Assembly (NCBI RefSeq): GCF_018130765.1
Contig: NZ_JAFCJZ010000022.1
Coordinates: 87,526-151,525 of the forward strand
DNA from: Bradyrhizobium iriomotense
GTDB lineage: Bacteria > Pseudomonadota > Alphaproteobacteria > Rhizobiales > Xanthobacteraceae
Reading direction: 5' to 3'
Length of the DNA: 64,000 bases
In this document: positions 42,429-51,307 of the stretch, piece after piece
Numbering within the stretch: the stretch's first letter is position 1
Layout: each line of letters begins with the position of its first letter
Notes under the pieces: generated by a model
Seen by the model: only the letters and a program-made list of their open reading frames with translations
Databases searched by the model: none
Told to the model about the DNA's origin: nothing
Made by a program: the position numbers and the translations under genes

Positions 42429-42722
42429 TTACGCCGCGTCGGCGTCGGTCTCGGCGGCCGGGGCCGGCCTGGGGCGGCGCGGCAGCGGGAAGGCTTCGCT
42501 CTCATAGAGCGAGCGGATGCCGTTCTGGTCGAAGCGTGCTTCCTCGACCTGGAGATAGGCGCCGTTCAGCGAATCCGTCGGCAACTGCTCCATCGCGAAC
42601 TGCACGGCCTCGGCCGCGGTGCCGAACCGGCGATAGGTGAAGCCGGCGCGCTTCTTCTTGCGGATCGCAGCGGGGAAGAGTTCGGCGGAAGTGTTGAAGT
42701 TGAACGGACGCAGTGGACGCAT
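42429..42722 (-). CDS. Small conserved-looking hypothetical protein
   Basis: A 97-residue protein (MRPLRPFNFNTSAELFPAAI...). It has a basic KKKRAGFTYRRFGTAAEAVQF segment with an alternating strand-helix look, then LPTDSLNGAYLQVEEARFD, and a Pro/Ala-rich acidic tail. ATG at 42722 has GAGG upstream. The F.Y.RF..A.EAV.F pattern suggests a small fold that may bind nucleic acid or a partner protein, but no family is recognised. Confidence 0.65.
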   Translation of the reverse strand: MRPLRPFNFNTSAELFPAAIRKKKRAGFTYRRFGTAAEAVQFAMEQLPTDSLNGAYLQVEEARFDQNGIRSLYESEAFPLPRRPRPAPAAETDADAA

Positions 42723-42900
42723 GGTCAAAGACCTCGTGATCTCTCTGGGGCTTTAAGCGCGTGGGGTTTGGGAGGGCAGCGACCGTGATCGAGCGGGCCC
42801 GCCGCACATGTCATTTTCGTCCCCTAATATAGGCCGTTTTGACAAAAATGCGACCCCTGCGATGCGAGATGATGAATCCATGCATGGCAGCCCCGCAACC

Positions 42901-42920
42901 GAAATAACATAAGTTATTTC
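42901..42920. terminator. AT-rich perfect palindrome downstream of DUF3309 gene
   Basis: GAAATAAC (42901-42908) and GTTATTTC (42913-42920) are perfect inverted arms around ATAA. It stands out in very GC-rich DNA, 15 bases after the DUF3309 stop and about 180 bp before the 42722 start. It may be an operator for the 42722 gene or a weak terminator; no U-tract follows on either strand. Confidence 0.4.
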
Positions 42921-42935
42921 AATCACTTATATGGT

Positions 42936-43100
42936 TTACACTTTGCCAAGAAGCAGCAGGACGATCAGCACCACCAGCACGACCCCGCCGATGCCCATGC
43001 CAGAATGGCCGAGGCCATAGCCGTAGCCGCCGAGCCGGCCGGACAGGCCGCCGACGAGATAGATGATCACCAGGATGATCAGGATGGTCCCAAGGGTCAT
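42936..43100 (-). CDS. DUF3309 small membrane protein
   Basis: A 54-residue protein made almost only of two transmembrane helices (LGTILIILVIIYLVGGL and IGGVVLVVLIVLLLLGKV) joined by a Gly/Tyr loop (GRLGGYGYGLGHSGMG). This is the DUF3309 layout found in many rhizobia, often stress-induced. The ATG at 43100 is preceded by GGGAGG, deciding against a longer frame. Confidence 0.85.
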   Translation of the reverse strand: MTLGTILIILVIIYLVGGLSGRLGGYGYGLGHSGMGIGGVVLVVLIVLLLLGKV

Positions 43101-43206
43101 GGCATCCTCCCTGGCGGACGCCGAAATGCGATCATCGGCCGCACCGCTAGGGAAGAAAAGCACATCGCGCCACCGGGTTCCATGGGGGAACCCGACGGGC
43201 GCAAGG

Positions 43207-43626
43207 TTATTTGGGCTCGAGCTTCAGCGCCGCGGAGTTGATGCAGTAGCGCAGGCCGGTCGGACCGGGGCCGTCGGGAAAGACATGGCCGAGATGGCCG
43301 CTGCACTTGGAGCAGAGCACCTCGGTGCGGATCATGCCGTGGCTGACATCCCGCTCCTCGTCGATATGGCTCTCGACCGCGGGCGCGGTGAAGCTCGGCC
43401 AGCCGCAGCCGGAATCGAACTTGGCGTCGGACTCGAACAGCACATTGCCGCAGCCGGCGCAAACGTAAGTGCCGGCACGGTGGTCGTGCTCATATTCGCC
43501 GGAGAAGGGACGCTCGGTCGCCTTCTCGCGCAGCACCGCGTACTGCATCGGCGTCAACTCGCGCCGCCACTGCTCTTCGCTCTTGATGACTTTGTCGTCG
43601 GTGGTTTTTGCCTTGGTGTCGGGCAT
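43207..43626 (-). CDS. msrB: Methionine-R-sulfoxide reductase MsrB (cytosolic)
   Basis: A 139-residue enzyme reducing the R-epimer of methionine sulfoxide. Zinc-binding pairs are Cys56/Cys59 (CAGC) and Cys105/Cys108 (CSKC). The catalytic Cys128 lies in LRYCINSAAL. GCGWPSF and GHLGHVF motifs are intact. No signal peptide; the start at 43626 follows GGGAG. It is 44 bp downstream of msrA in the same direction. Confidence 0.96.
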   Translation of the reverse strand: MPDTKAKTTDDKVIKSEEQWRRELTPMQYAVLREKATERPFSGEYEHDHRAGTYVCAGCGNVLFESDAKFDSGCGWPSFTAPAVESHIDEERDVSHGMIRTEVLCSKCSGHLGHVFPDGPGPTGLRYCINSAALKLEPK

Positions 43627-43669
43627 GGGTCTCCCGTTTTTCAGTGATCTTGCTTGGATGATCTCGCGA

Positions 43670-44374
43670 TCAGTTGGTGGCCTTGCTGGCACTCACCAGC
43701 GTCGGCTTCTCGATGTAGTTATCCGCGAACAGCTTTTTCAGGTTCTCGACCTTGGGCAGGTCGTTATAGGCGATGTAGGGCTGGTTCGGGTGCAGCGTCA
43801 GATAGTCCTGGTGGTAGGCCTCCGCCGGATAGAATGCCTCCAGCGCGCCGACCTTGGTCACGATCGGCTTGCCGAACACCTTGGCGCCGTTGAGCTGGGC
43901 GATATAGGCCTCCGCCACCTTCTTCTGCTCGTCGGACGTGGTGAAGATCGCCGAGCGATATTGCGTGCCGATGTCGGGGCCCTGGCGGTTGAGCTGGGTC
44001 GGGTCGTGCACCACCGAGAAGTAGATCTGGAGGATCTTTCCGTACGAGATCTTCTTCGGATCGTACTTGATCTCGACCGATTCCGCGTGGCCGGTGCGGC
44101 CGCTCGACACGGTCTGGTAGTCCGCGGTCGCCTTGGTGCCGCCGGCATAGCCGGAGACCGCGTTGACGACGCCCGCGGTGTGCTGGAAGACGCCCTGCAC
44201 GCCCCAGAAGCAGCCGCCGGCGACCACCGCTGTCTGGATGCCGCTCGCGGACGCTGCGTCCACGGCCGGGGCGGGGATCACCACCGCTTCCTCGGCGGCG
44301 CGGGATGGCATGGCAAAGGCCAGTGTCGCGGCGGCGGTGGCGGCGAGCAGGGTCAGGAGGGCAGGACGACGCAT
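43670..44374 (-). CDS. msrA: Periplasmic methionine-S-sulfoxide reductase MsrA
   Basis: A 234-residue MsrA with an N-terminal signal peptide (AMPSRA-AE, about residue 26), so it should act outside the cytoplasm. Catalytic Cys55 is in AGGCFWG. Other family motifs: SGYAGGTKATADYQTVSSGRTGHAE, FFSVHDPTQ-like FSVVHDPTQLNRQGPDIGTQYRS and YHQDYL. It is upstream of the cytosolic msrB. Confidence 0.95.
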   Translation of the reverse strand: MRRPALLTLLAATAAATLAFAMPSRAAEEAVVIPAPAVDAASASGIQTAVVAGGCFWGVQGVFQHTAGVVNAVSGYAGGTKATADYQTVSSGRTGHAESVEIKYDPKKISYGKILQIYFSVVHDPTQLNRQGPDIGTQYRSAIFTTSDEQKKVAEAYIAQLNGAKVFGKPIVTKVGALEAFYPAEAYHQDYLTLHPNQPYIAYNDLPKVENLKKLFADNYIEKPTLVSASKATN

Positions 44375-44625
44375 GGCGGAGCCTCTTTGGCGGAAGGTTG
44401 CGACAGTCTAGGTCGGTTGGCACCGGGCGAACAGCCTGCCCGGCCGCATTTTCAGTTACCGGAGATACGGGAGAGGGTGAGGATTGTTACGCCGCGACGG
44501 ACACGACTCTGTGAAAAGCGCAGGCTGAGACAGCCGGCTTGGCGGGATACGGAACTCCGCGCTAGATGAACCCGCGCCGTCGACGATAGACCTAGAAAAA
44601 TGGTGGCTGGAGCTGGCCTGACAAC

Positions 44626-46311
44626 ATGCTGCGCGTCGTTTCCCTGACCCTCGTCACCCTGATTGCCTGTGTCGCCGTCGCTTCGGCAGATCAGGTCAGC
44701 GACGATCTCGCCCTCTGCCGCGACCGCCAGGCGGACATGCAGGCCCGCGCACCGGCCTGCGACAATCTGCTCAACGCCGATCGCCTCACCGGCAAGGACA
44801 AGGCCATCGCGCTGTCCGTGCGCGGCAACACCCTGATCAACAAGCGTGACTACGTCCACGCCATCGAGACCCTGTCCATGGCGATCGATCTCGATCCGGA
44901 CTTCGTCATTGCGCTCAACCTGCGCGGCCTCGCCTATGAGCGCAAGGGCCAGGACGACCTCGCAATGGCCGATTACAACCTCGCGCTCCAGAAGCGGCCG
45001 ACCTACGGTGTTCCCTACAACAATCGCGGCGTCATCCAGCTGCGCCGAGGCGCGCTGCAAAGCGCGCTCGACGATTTCAACCTGTCGATCAAATACACGC
45101 CGAAATTCCTACTCGGCTGGACCAATCGTGCCCGCGTGCGCACGCTGATGAAGGACTATGACGGCGCGATTGCCGATTTCGCGGAGGCCGAGAAGATCGA
45201 TCCGACCGCGCCGCAGATCGCCGGCAACCGCTGCGTCACCTACGGCTTGATGGGCAAGTACGATCTGGCGCTCGCCGACTGCAACGGCCTGATCGAGAAG
45301 CAGCCGAAGAATGTGTTCGCAATGAACAATCGCGCCGAGGTCAGCATGAGGAAAGGCGACCTCGACGCCGCGCTGAAGGACTACAACGCGGTCATCGAGC
45401 TCAACCCGAACAGCGTGCGCGCCCATTCCGGACGCGGCCAGATCTACGAGCGAAAGAAGGATCTCGCCCAGGCTCGCGCCGACTACCGCGCGGCTGCGTA
45501 TTCGCTGACGAGGTTCGACGAGATCGACGTCGCGCGCGCCCGCGCGATCGCGCAGGAGCGGCTCGCCGCACTGACGCCGCAAGCGCCGGGAGGCGCGCCC
45601 GGCGGGCGCCGTGTTGCGCTGGTGATCGGCAACGGCGCCTACAAGAACGTCCACGCTCTGCCCAATCCGCCGCGCGACTCGAAATTGATCGCGAGCGCGC
45701 TGAAGGATGTCGGTTTCCAGACCGTGATCTCCGTCAGCGATCTCACCCGCGACAAGTTCTTCGACGCGTTGAAGGCCTTCGCGGAGGAAGCGGAGAAGGC
45801 CGACTGGGCCGTGGTCTATTACGCCGGCCACGGTTTTGAGATCGGCGGGGTGAACTATCTCGTTCCGGTCGACGCCAAGCTTGCCGCCGACAAGGACGCC
45901 GAGGGACAAGCGGTCGCACTCGAGCAGGTCATCGCCGCAGTCGGTGCCGCACGAAAAATGCGGCTCGTGGTCCTCGATGCCTGCCGCGACAATCCGTTCG
46001 CGCCGACCATGCAGCGCACGCTGTCGCTGAAGCTGGTCGACAAGGGCTTTTCCAACATCGAGCCCGGTGCCGGCTTCATGGTGGTCTATGCCGCCAAGCA
46101 CGGCGAAACCGCGATGGACGGCGACGGTGCCGCCAACAGCCCCTTCGCCACCGCGCTCGCCCGCGAGATCAAGGAGCCGAAGGTCGAGATCCGAAAGCTG
46201 TTCGACATCGTCCGCGACGACGTCTGGGCCGCGACCAAGCACGAGCAGCAGCCGTTCACGTACGGCTCCCCGCCGGGACGGGAGGATTTTTATTTTGTGG
46301 CGGGGAAGTGA
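44626..46311 (+). CDS. Secreted TPR-caspase (peptidase C14) protein
   Basis: A 561-residue protein with a signal peptide (to about residue 22, VASA-DQ). Six or so TPR repeats follow at about 60-290 (ALSVRGNTLINKRDYVHAIE; NRGVIQLRRGALQSALDDF; NNRAEVSMRKGDLDAALKDY). The caspase-like domain covers about 325-561. The catalytic dyad is visible: His402 in YYAGHGFE and Cys453 in VVLDACRDNPF. The layout implies a periplasmic protease or signalling protein whose partner docks on the TPRs. Substrate and role unknown. A 95-bp palindrome follows. Confidence 0.9.
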   Translation: MLRVVSLTLVTLIACVAVASADQVSDDLALCRDRQADMQARAPACDNLLNADRLTGKDKAIALSVRGNTLINKRDYVHAIETLSMAIDLDPDFVIALNLRGLAYERKGQDDLAMADYNLALQKRPTYGVPYNNRGVIQLRRGALQSALDDFNLSIKYTPKFLLGWTNRARVRTLMKDYDGAIADFAEAEKIDPTAPQIAGNRCVTYGLMGKYDLALADCNGLIEKQPKNVFAMNNRAEVSMRKGDLDAALKDYNAVIELNPNSVRAHSGRGQIYERKKDLAQARADYRAAAYSLTRFDEIDVARARAIAQERLAALTPQAPGGAPGGRRVALVIGNGAYKNVHALPNPPRDSKLIASALKDVGFQTVISVSDLTRDKFFDALKAFAEEAEKADWAVVYYAGHGFEIGGVNYLVPVDAKLAADKDAEGQAVALEQVIAAVGAARKMRLVVLDACRDNPFAPTMQRTLSLKLVDKGFSNIEPGAGFMVVYAAKHGETAMDGDGAANSPFATALAREIKEPKVEIRKLFDIVRDDVWAATKHEQQPFTYGSPPGREDFYFVAGK

Positions 46312-46339
46312 GGGGAATACTCGCGCCTCATCCGCGGTG

Positions 46340-46434
46340 CCGTAGGGTGGGCAAAGGCGCAACGCGCCGTGCCCACGATCTCTCTCTCTATAAGCAATAG
46401 AGCGTGGGCACGCTGCGCTTTGCCCACCCTACGG
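46340..46434. terminator. Long palindrome between convergent caspase and helicase genes
   Basis: CCGTAGGGTGGGCAAAG (46340-46356) and CTTTGCCCACCCTACGG (46418-46434) are perfect 17-bp arms. Inside are GGCGC-AA-CGCGCC and CGTGCCCACG paired with CGTGGGCACG. The core matches the terminator at 29162-29202, so this is a repeat-derived bidirectional terminator. Confidence 0.8.
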
Positions 46435-46444
46435 CAGCGGAGTT

Positions 46445-47560
46445 TTAAACCACGATACTCAGCCGCTTCGCCGCCCGCGTGATCCCTGTATACAGCCACC
46501 GCGCGCGCGAGTCCTGAAACGCAAAGCTCTCGTCGAACAGCACGACGTCGTCCCATTGCGAGCCCTGAGACTTGTGCACGGTCAGCACGTAGCCATAGTC
46601 GAACTCGTCGTAGGGCTTGCGCTGCTCCCAGGCGATCTGCTCGACGCCGCCCTCGAAGCAATCGGCGCGCACGGAGACTTTCGTCACCTTGTGCCCGAAA
46701 TCCTCGTCCGGCGACAACCGCATGGAGAGGATGCGCGATTTCGAGCGCGAGGTGTTGCGCGACTTCACGCGCCACAGGCCGCCGTTGAACAGGCCCTTCT
46801 TGCGGTTGTTGCGCAGGCACACCAGCTTGTCGCCGGCAACGGGAAAGGCGTCCTCGATGTTCTGGCGCTGACGCACCCGCATGTTGTAGGCGCGTCGCGT
46901 GTTGTTGCGGCCGACCAGCACCTGGTCGGCGCCCATGACGCGGTCGGGGTCGAGCTCCTTGCGCGACACCACTTCGCTCTCGCCGTAACGGCCGATGTCG
47001 AGCTCGCGGCCCTCGCGCACGTCCATCGACATCCGTACGATCGGGTCGTCCTGCGCCTGGCGATGCACCTCGGTCAGCATCGCGTCGGGCTCCGAATTGG
47101 TGAAGAAGCCGCCGCCCTGGATCGGCGGCAGCTGCGCCGGGTCGCCCAGCACCAAGAGGGGACAGTCGAACGACATCAGGTCGCGCCCGAGTTCGGCATC
47201 GACCATCGAGCATTCGTCGATCACGATCAGCTTGGCCTTCGAGGCCGGCGCATCGTCCCACAATTCGAAGCTCGGCTGCTCCTCGCCGGATTCGCGGGCG
47301 CGGTAGATCAGCGAATGGATGGTGGAGGCCTCGTCGCAGCCCTTGTTGCGCATGACGAGGGCCGCCTTGCCGGTGAAGGCGGCGAATTTCACCTCGCCGT
47401 CCACGCCCTCGGCGATATGCCGCGCCAGTGTGGTCTTGCCGGTGCCGGCAAAGCCGAACAGGCGGAAGACGGGCGGCGTGCCGCCCCGTCCGGGCTTGGC
47501 TTTGAGCCAGTCGCCGACGGCTTTGAGCGCGGCATCCTGATGCGGGGTGAAAGTGGCCAT
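46445..47560 (-). CDS. RecD2-like ATP-dependent DNA helicase (SF1)
   Basis: A 371-residue superfamily-1 helicase. Walker A is FGFAGTGKTT, motif II VIDECSMVD, motif III LVLGDPAQLPP, motif V VLTVHKSQGSQW and motif VI YTGITRA. It is much shorter than RecD or RecD2 (no N-terminal RecBCD-binding or HhH domains), a form common in rhizobia and phages. It stands alone between the caspase gene and nap genes. Likely role in DNA repair or replication restart; not established. Confidence 0.88.
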   Translation of the reverse strand: MATFTPHQDAALKAVGDWLKAKPGRGGTPPVFRLFGFAGTGKTTLARHIAEGVDGEVKFAAFTGKAALVMRNKGCDEASTIHSLIYRARESGEEQPSFELWDDAPASKAKLIVIDECSMVDAELGRDLMSFDCPLLVLGDPAQLPPIQGGGFFTNSEPDAMLTEVHRQAQDDPIVRMSMDVREGRELDIGRYGESEVVSRKELDPDRVMGADQVLVGRNNTRRAYNMRVRQRQNIEDAFPVAGDKLVCLRNNRKKGLFNGGLWRVKSRNTSRSKSRILSMRLSPDEDFGHKVTKVSVRADCFEGGVEQIAWEQRKPYDEFDYGYVLTVHKSQGSQWDDVVLFDESFAFQDSRARWLYTGITRAAKRLSIVV

Positions 47561-47660
47561 GTCTGTCTTGAGAAGGGGCGAAACGAGGCGATTCGCCGTC
47601 CCCCAAAACTAACCATTCGCCCCGCCGGTTCAAGCGGGGCGAATCCGGCTGACCGCGGTC

Positions 47661-48314
47661 CTATTGCCAGCCCGGAACGCCGCGCATGTCGGGCAGCTGG
47701 TGGGCGATGCCCTTGTGGCAGTCGATGCAGGTCTTTTCCTTGGTGAACAGGAAGCGCTGGTGCGCCACCGAGGCCCGCGGCGACTGCTTGGTGATGTCCA
47801 TGGAATCGGCGCTGTGGCAGTTGCGGCATTCCAGGGAGTCATTGGCCTTGAAGCGCGCCCATTCATGCGCGGCGAGCTCGAGCCGGTGATCCAGGAATTT
47901 CTCGCGCGTGTCGATCGTGCCGAAGATCTTGCCCCAGACCTCCTTGGAGGCCTGCATCTTGCGCGCGATCTTGTCGGTCCAGTTGTGCGGCACGTGGCAG
48001 TCCGGGCAGGTGGCGCGCACGCCGGAGCGATTGGTGAAGTGGATGGTCGACTTCAGCTCGGCGTAGACGTTGTCTTTCATCTCGTGGCAGCCGGTGCAGA
48101 ACTTCTCGGTGTTGGTGATTTCCAGCGCGGTGTTGAAGCCGCCCCAGAAGATCACGCCAGCCACGAAGCCCGCCAGCACCAGCGTGCCGAGCGCGAACAC
48201 CGAGCTCGGCCGGGTCAGCACGCCCCAGAGCTCGAGCAGGAAATCCCAGCTTCGCGCGATGAAGCCGCGCTTGGCCTTCAGCTCTGCATTGGGCTCATCA
48301 GCAGCGGTCGTCAT
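47661..48314 (-). CDS. napC: NapC, tetrahaem quinol dehydrogenase for nitrate reductase
   Basis: Membrane-anchored cytochrome c passing electrons from quinol to NapAB. The 217-residue protein has one transmembrane helix (about 38-60) and four CXXCH haem sites starting at Cys73, Cys103, Cys163 and Cys196. The start at 48314 overlaps the napB stop (ATGA). Last gene of napEDABC. Confidence 0.97.
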   Translation of the reverse strand: MTTAADEPNAELKAKRGFIARSWDFLLELWGVLTRPSSVFALGTLVLAGFVAGVIFWGGFNTALEITNTEKFCTGCHEMKDNVYAELKSTIHFTNRSGVRATCPDCHVPHNWTDKIARKMQASKEVWGKIFGTIDTREKFLDHRLELAAHEWARFKANDSLECRNCHSADSMDITKQSPRASVAHQRFLFTKEKTCIDCHKGIAHQLPDMRGVPGWQ

Positions 48315-48781
48315 CGCCGGCCACCGGGGCTCGTGCGCGACAGCAGCGTGTCGATGTCCGTAAAATCGTTGCTGACGGGCGGGTTGGCCGTGTTCTGCGG
48401 CACGTGGCATTCGGTGCAGAAGAAGCGGCGCGGCGAGATCGAGGCCAGGAACTGGCCGTCACGGTCCATGAAATGCGTGATCGACACCATCGGCGCCTGC
48501 GATTCCGCGGTGCGCGCCCGCGCGTGGCAGGACAGGCACTTGTTGCCGTTGAGATCGATCTGGTAGCCGTCGATCGTGTGCGGGATGACGGGCGGCTGCT
48601 CCGGATAGTTGCGCGCCTCCTTCTCGGACGTGTTGCGGTTGGGCAGCATCGGCGGGGCCGGGCCCTCGTCATTGAGCGGCGCCGCGCCGCGCAGTCCCGA
48701 GGTCACCGTCTGCGCGGTCAGCGAACTCGCGCCGGCGGCAATCGCGACCGCGAGCAGGGCTATTCCAAATCGTTTCATCAT
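48311..48781 (-). CDS. napB: NapB, dihaem subunit of periplasmic nitrate reductase
   Basis: A 156-residue periplasmic cytochrome with a signal peptide (SLTA-QT, about residue 23) and two CXXCH motifs at Cys82 and Cys122. The proline-rich segment PPVIPHTIDGYQI is typical. Two tandem ATGs (48781, 48778) are possible; the first overlaps the napA stop. It transfers electrons from NapC to NapA. Confidence 0.97.
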   Translation of the reverse strand: MMKRFGIALLAVAIAAGASSLTAQTVTSGLRGAAPLNDEGPAPPMLPNRNTSEKEARNYPEQPPVIPHTIDGYQIDLNGNKCLSCHARARTAESQAPMVSITHFMDRDGQFLASISPRRFFCTECHVPQNTANPPVSNDFTDIDTLLSRTSPGGRR

Positions 48782-51291
48782 GACAGGCTCACACGCTCGA
48801 TGCGCACGGCGCATTTCTTGAAGTCGGTTTGCAGCGAGATCGGATCGGTGGCGTCCAGCGTCACCTTGTTGATCAGCTTGGATTCGTCGAACCACGGCAC
48901 GAACACGAGGCCGCGCGGCGGCCGGTCGCGGCCGCGGGTCTCGACGCGGGCGCGGATGAAGCCGCGGCGCGAGACCACCTTCACCTCATCGCCGCGGCGC
49001 AGCTTTGCTTCCGACGCGTCGTCTGGATGCATGAAGCACACGGCCTCCGGGAAAGCCTTGTAGAGCTCGGGCACACGGCGCGTCATGGTGCCGGAATGCC
49101 AGTGCTCCAGCACGCGGCCGGTCGAGAGCCAGAACGGATATTCGCTGTCGGGCGATTCCGCCGCCGGCTCGAAGGGAAGCGCGAAGATGCGCGCCTTGCC
49201 GTCGGGATAGCCGTAGAACTGCACGTCGGTGCCCTGCTTGACGTAGGGGTCGCTGCCCTCGCGGAAGCGCCACTTCGTCTCCTGGCCGTTGACCACAGGC
49301 CAGCGCAGGCCGCGCTCCCGGTGATAGGCTTCGAACGGCGCGAGGTCGTGGCCATGGCCGCGGCCGAACTGGGCATATTCCTCGAACAGGCCCTTCTGCG
49401 CGTAGAAGCCGAACGCCTTGGCTTCCTCGTTGGCGTAGCCGGCCTCGATCTCCGTAACAGGGAATTTGTCGACCTGGCCGTTCTTGTAGAGCACGTCGAA
49501 CAGCGTCTTGCCGCGATATTCCGGCTTCTTGGCGATCAGCTCCTCGGGCCAGACCTCCTCGATCTTGAAGCGCTTGGAGAACTCCATGAGCTGCCAGAGA
49601 TCCGACTTCGATTCGCCCGGCGCGGTGACGAGCTGGTGCCAGAACTGCGTGCGCCGCTCGGCATTGCCATAGGCGCCTTCCTTCTCCACCCACATCGCGG
49701 TCGGCAGGATCAAATCGGCCGCGAGCGCCGTCACCGACGGGTAGGCATCCGAGACCACGATGAAATTGTCGGGGTTGCGGAAGCCCGGATAGGTCTCCTC
49801 ATTGGCGTTGGGGCCGGCCTGGAGGTTGTTGTTGACCTGCACCCAATAGGCGTTGATCAGGCCGTCCTTCAGCATCCGGCTTTGCAGCACGGCGTGTGCG
49901 CCGGGCTTGTCGGGAATGGTGCCCTCGGGCAGCTGCCAGATGTGCTCGGCGTGGTCGCGATGCGCCTTGTTGGTCACGACCATGTCGGCCGGCAGGCGGT
50001 GCGAGAAGGTGCCGACCTCGCGCGCGGTGCCGCAGGCCGAGGGCTGGCCGGTCAACGAGAACGGGCTGTTGCCGGGCGCGGAGATCTTTCCGGTCAAAAG
50101 GTGGATGTTGTAGACGAGGTTGTTGCACCAGACGCCGCGGGTGTGCTGGTTGAAGCCCATGGTCCAGAACGAGACCACTTTTGTCTTCGGATCCGCATAG
50201 AGCTCGGCGAGCGCCTCCAGCCGATTCAGCGGCACGCCGGACATCTCGGCCGCCTTCTCCAGCGTGTATTCCGAGACGAACTTGACGAACTCGTCGTAGC
50301 TCATGTCGGTGGAGTCGTTGGGTTTCGCGGCGCCCGTCGCCTTCTTCTGCAGCGGATGCTCGGGCCGCAGGCCATAACCGATATCGGTCTGGCCGCGCTT
50401 GAACACGGTATGGGCGGCAACGAAGTCCTTGTTGACGCGGCCGGTCTTGATGATGTGGTTGGCGATGGCGTTGAGGATGTAGAGATCGGTCTGCGGCTTG
50501 AACACCATGCCGATGTCGGCAAGGTCGAACGAGCGGTGCTCGAAGGTGGAGAGCACGGCGACGCGGACATGCGGTGCGGACAGCCGGCGGTCGGTCAGGC
50601 GCGTCCACAGGATGGGGTGCATCTCCGCCATGTTGGAGCCCCACAGCACGAAGGCGTCGGTGGCCTCGATGTCGTCATAGCAGCCGGCCGGCTCGTCGAT
50701 GCCGAAGGTGCGCATCATGCCGGCGACGGCGGAGGCCATGCAGTGCCGCGCGTTGGGGTCGATGTTGTTGGTGCGGAAGCCGGCCTTGAACAGCTTTGAG
50801 GCCGCATAGCCTTCCCAGATCGTCCACTGGCCGGAGCCGAACATGGCGACGCCGTTGGGCCCGCGCTTCTTGATCGCCTCCTTCCACTTCAGCTCCATGA
50901 TGTCGAAGGCTTCGGTCCAGGACACAGGCGTGAAGTCGCCGTTCTTGTCGTACTTGCCGTTGGTCTTGCGCAGCATCGGCTGCGTCAGGCGGTCGTGGCC
51001 GTACATGATCTTGGAGAGGAAGTAGCCCTTGACGCAGTTCAGGCCGCGATTGACCTCGGCCTTGATGTCGCCGTGCGTGGCGACGACGCGGTTGTCCTTG
51101 GTCGCGACCATCACCGAGCAGCCGGTGCCGCAGAAGCGACAGGCGGCCTTGTCCCATTTCAATTCGCTCACCTCGCGCTCGGCGGTGAGGTTGGCGGCGA
51201 GCGCCGGCGCCGGCAGCCCGGCGGCGGCCGCGGCGATCGCGGCGGCCTCGAGCTTCAGCATCTGGCGGCGGTCGAGCTTTGGCGATGTCAT
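48778..51291 (-). CDS. napA: NapA, catalytic subunit of periplasmic nitrate reductase
   Basis: An 837-residue Mo-bis-MGD enzyme reducing nitrate to nitrite in the periplasm. The Tat signal is DRRQMLKLEAAAIAAAAAG. The [4Fe-4S] ligands are Cys51, Cys54, Cys58 and Cys86. The molybdenum ligand is Cys184 in NARHCMASAVAG. Full family length. The start at 51291 (MTSPKLDRRQM) fits the Tat motif and has AGGAAG upstream; the longer frame overlaps napD and is rejected. Confidence 0.98.
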   Translation of the reverse strand: MTSPKLDRRQMLKLEAAAIAAAAAGLPAPALAANLTAEREVSELKWDKAACRFCGTGCSVMVATKDNRVVATHGDIKAEVNRGLNCVKGYFLSKIMYGHDRLTQPMLRKTNGKYDKNGDFTPVSWTEAFDIMELKWKEAIKKRGPNGVAMFGSGQWTIWEGYAASKLFKAGFRTNNIDPNARHCMASAVAGMMRTFGIDEPAGCYDDIEATDAFVLWGSNMAEMHPILWTRLTDRRLSAPHVRVAVLSTFEHRSFDLADIGMVFKPQTDLYILNAIANHIIKTGRVNKDFVAAHTVFKRGQTDIGYGLRPEHPLQKKATGAAKPNDSTDMSYDEFVKFVSEYTLEKAAEMSGVPLNRLEALAELYADPKTKVVSFWTMGFNQHTRGVWCNNLVYNIHLLTGKISAPGNSPFSLTGQPSACGTAREVGTFSHRLPADMVVTNKAHRDHAEHIWQLPEGTIPDKPGAHAVLQSRMLKDGLINAYWVQVNNNLQAGPNANEETYPGFRNPDNFIVVSDAYPSVTALAADLILPTAMWVEKEGAYGNAERRTQFWHQLVTAPGESKSDLWQLMEFSKRFKIEEVWPEELIAKKPEYRGKTLFDVLYKNGQVDKFPVTEIEAGYANEEAKAFGFYAQKGLFEEYAQFGRGHGHDLAPFEAYHRERGLRWPVVNGQETKWRFREGSDPYVKQGTDVQFYGYPDGKARIFALPFEPAAESPDSEYPFWLSTGRVLEHWHSGTMTRRVPELYKAFPEAVCFMHPDDASEAKLRRGDEVKVVSRRGFIRARVETRGRDRPPRGLVFVPWFDESKLINKVTLDATDPISLQTDFKKCAVRIERVSLS

Positions 51292-51307
51292 GATGGCTCT
51301 TCCTGAC

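Noticed and set aside
48829..50799. Very long open frame antisense to napA (about 656 codons)
   Set aside because: Shadow of napA; Arg/Val/Leu/His pattern mirrors napA codons and shows no recognisable domain.
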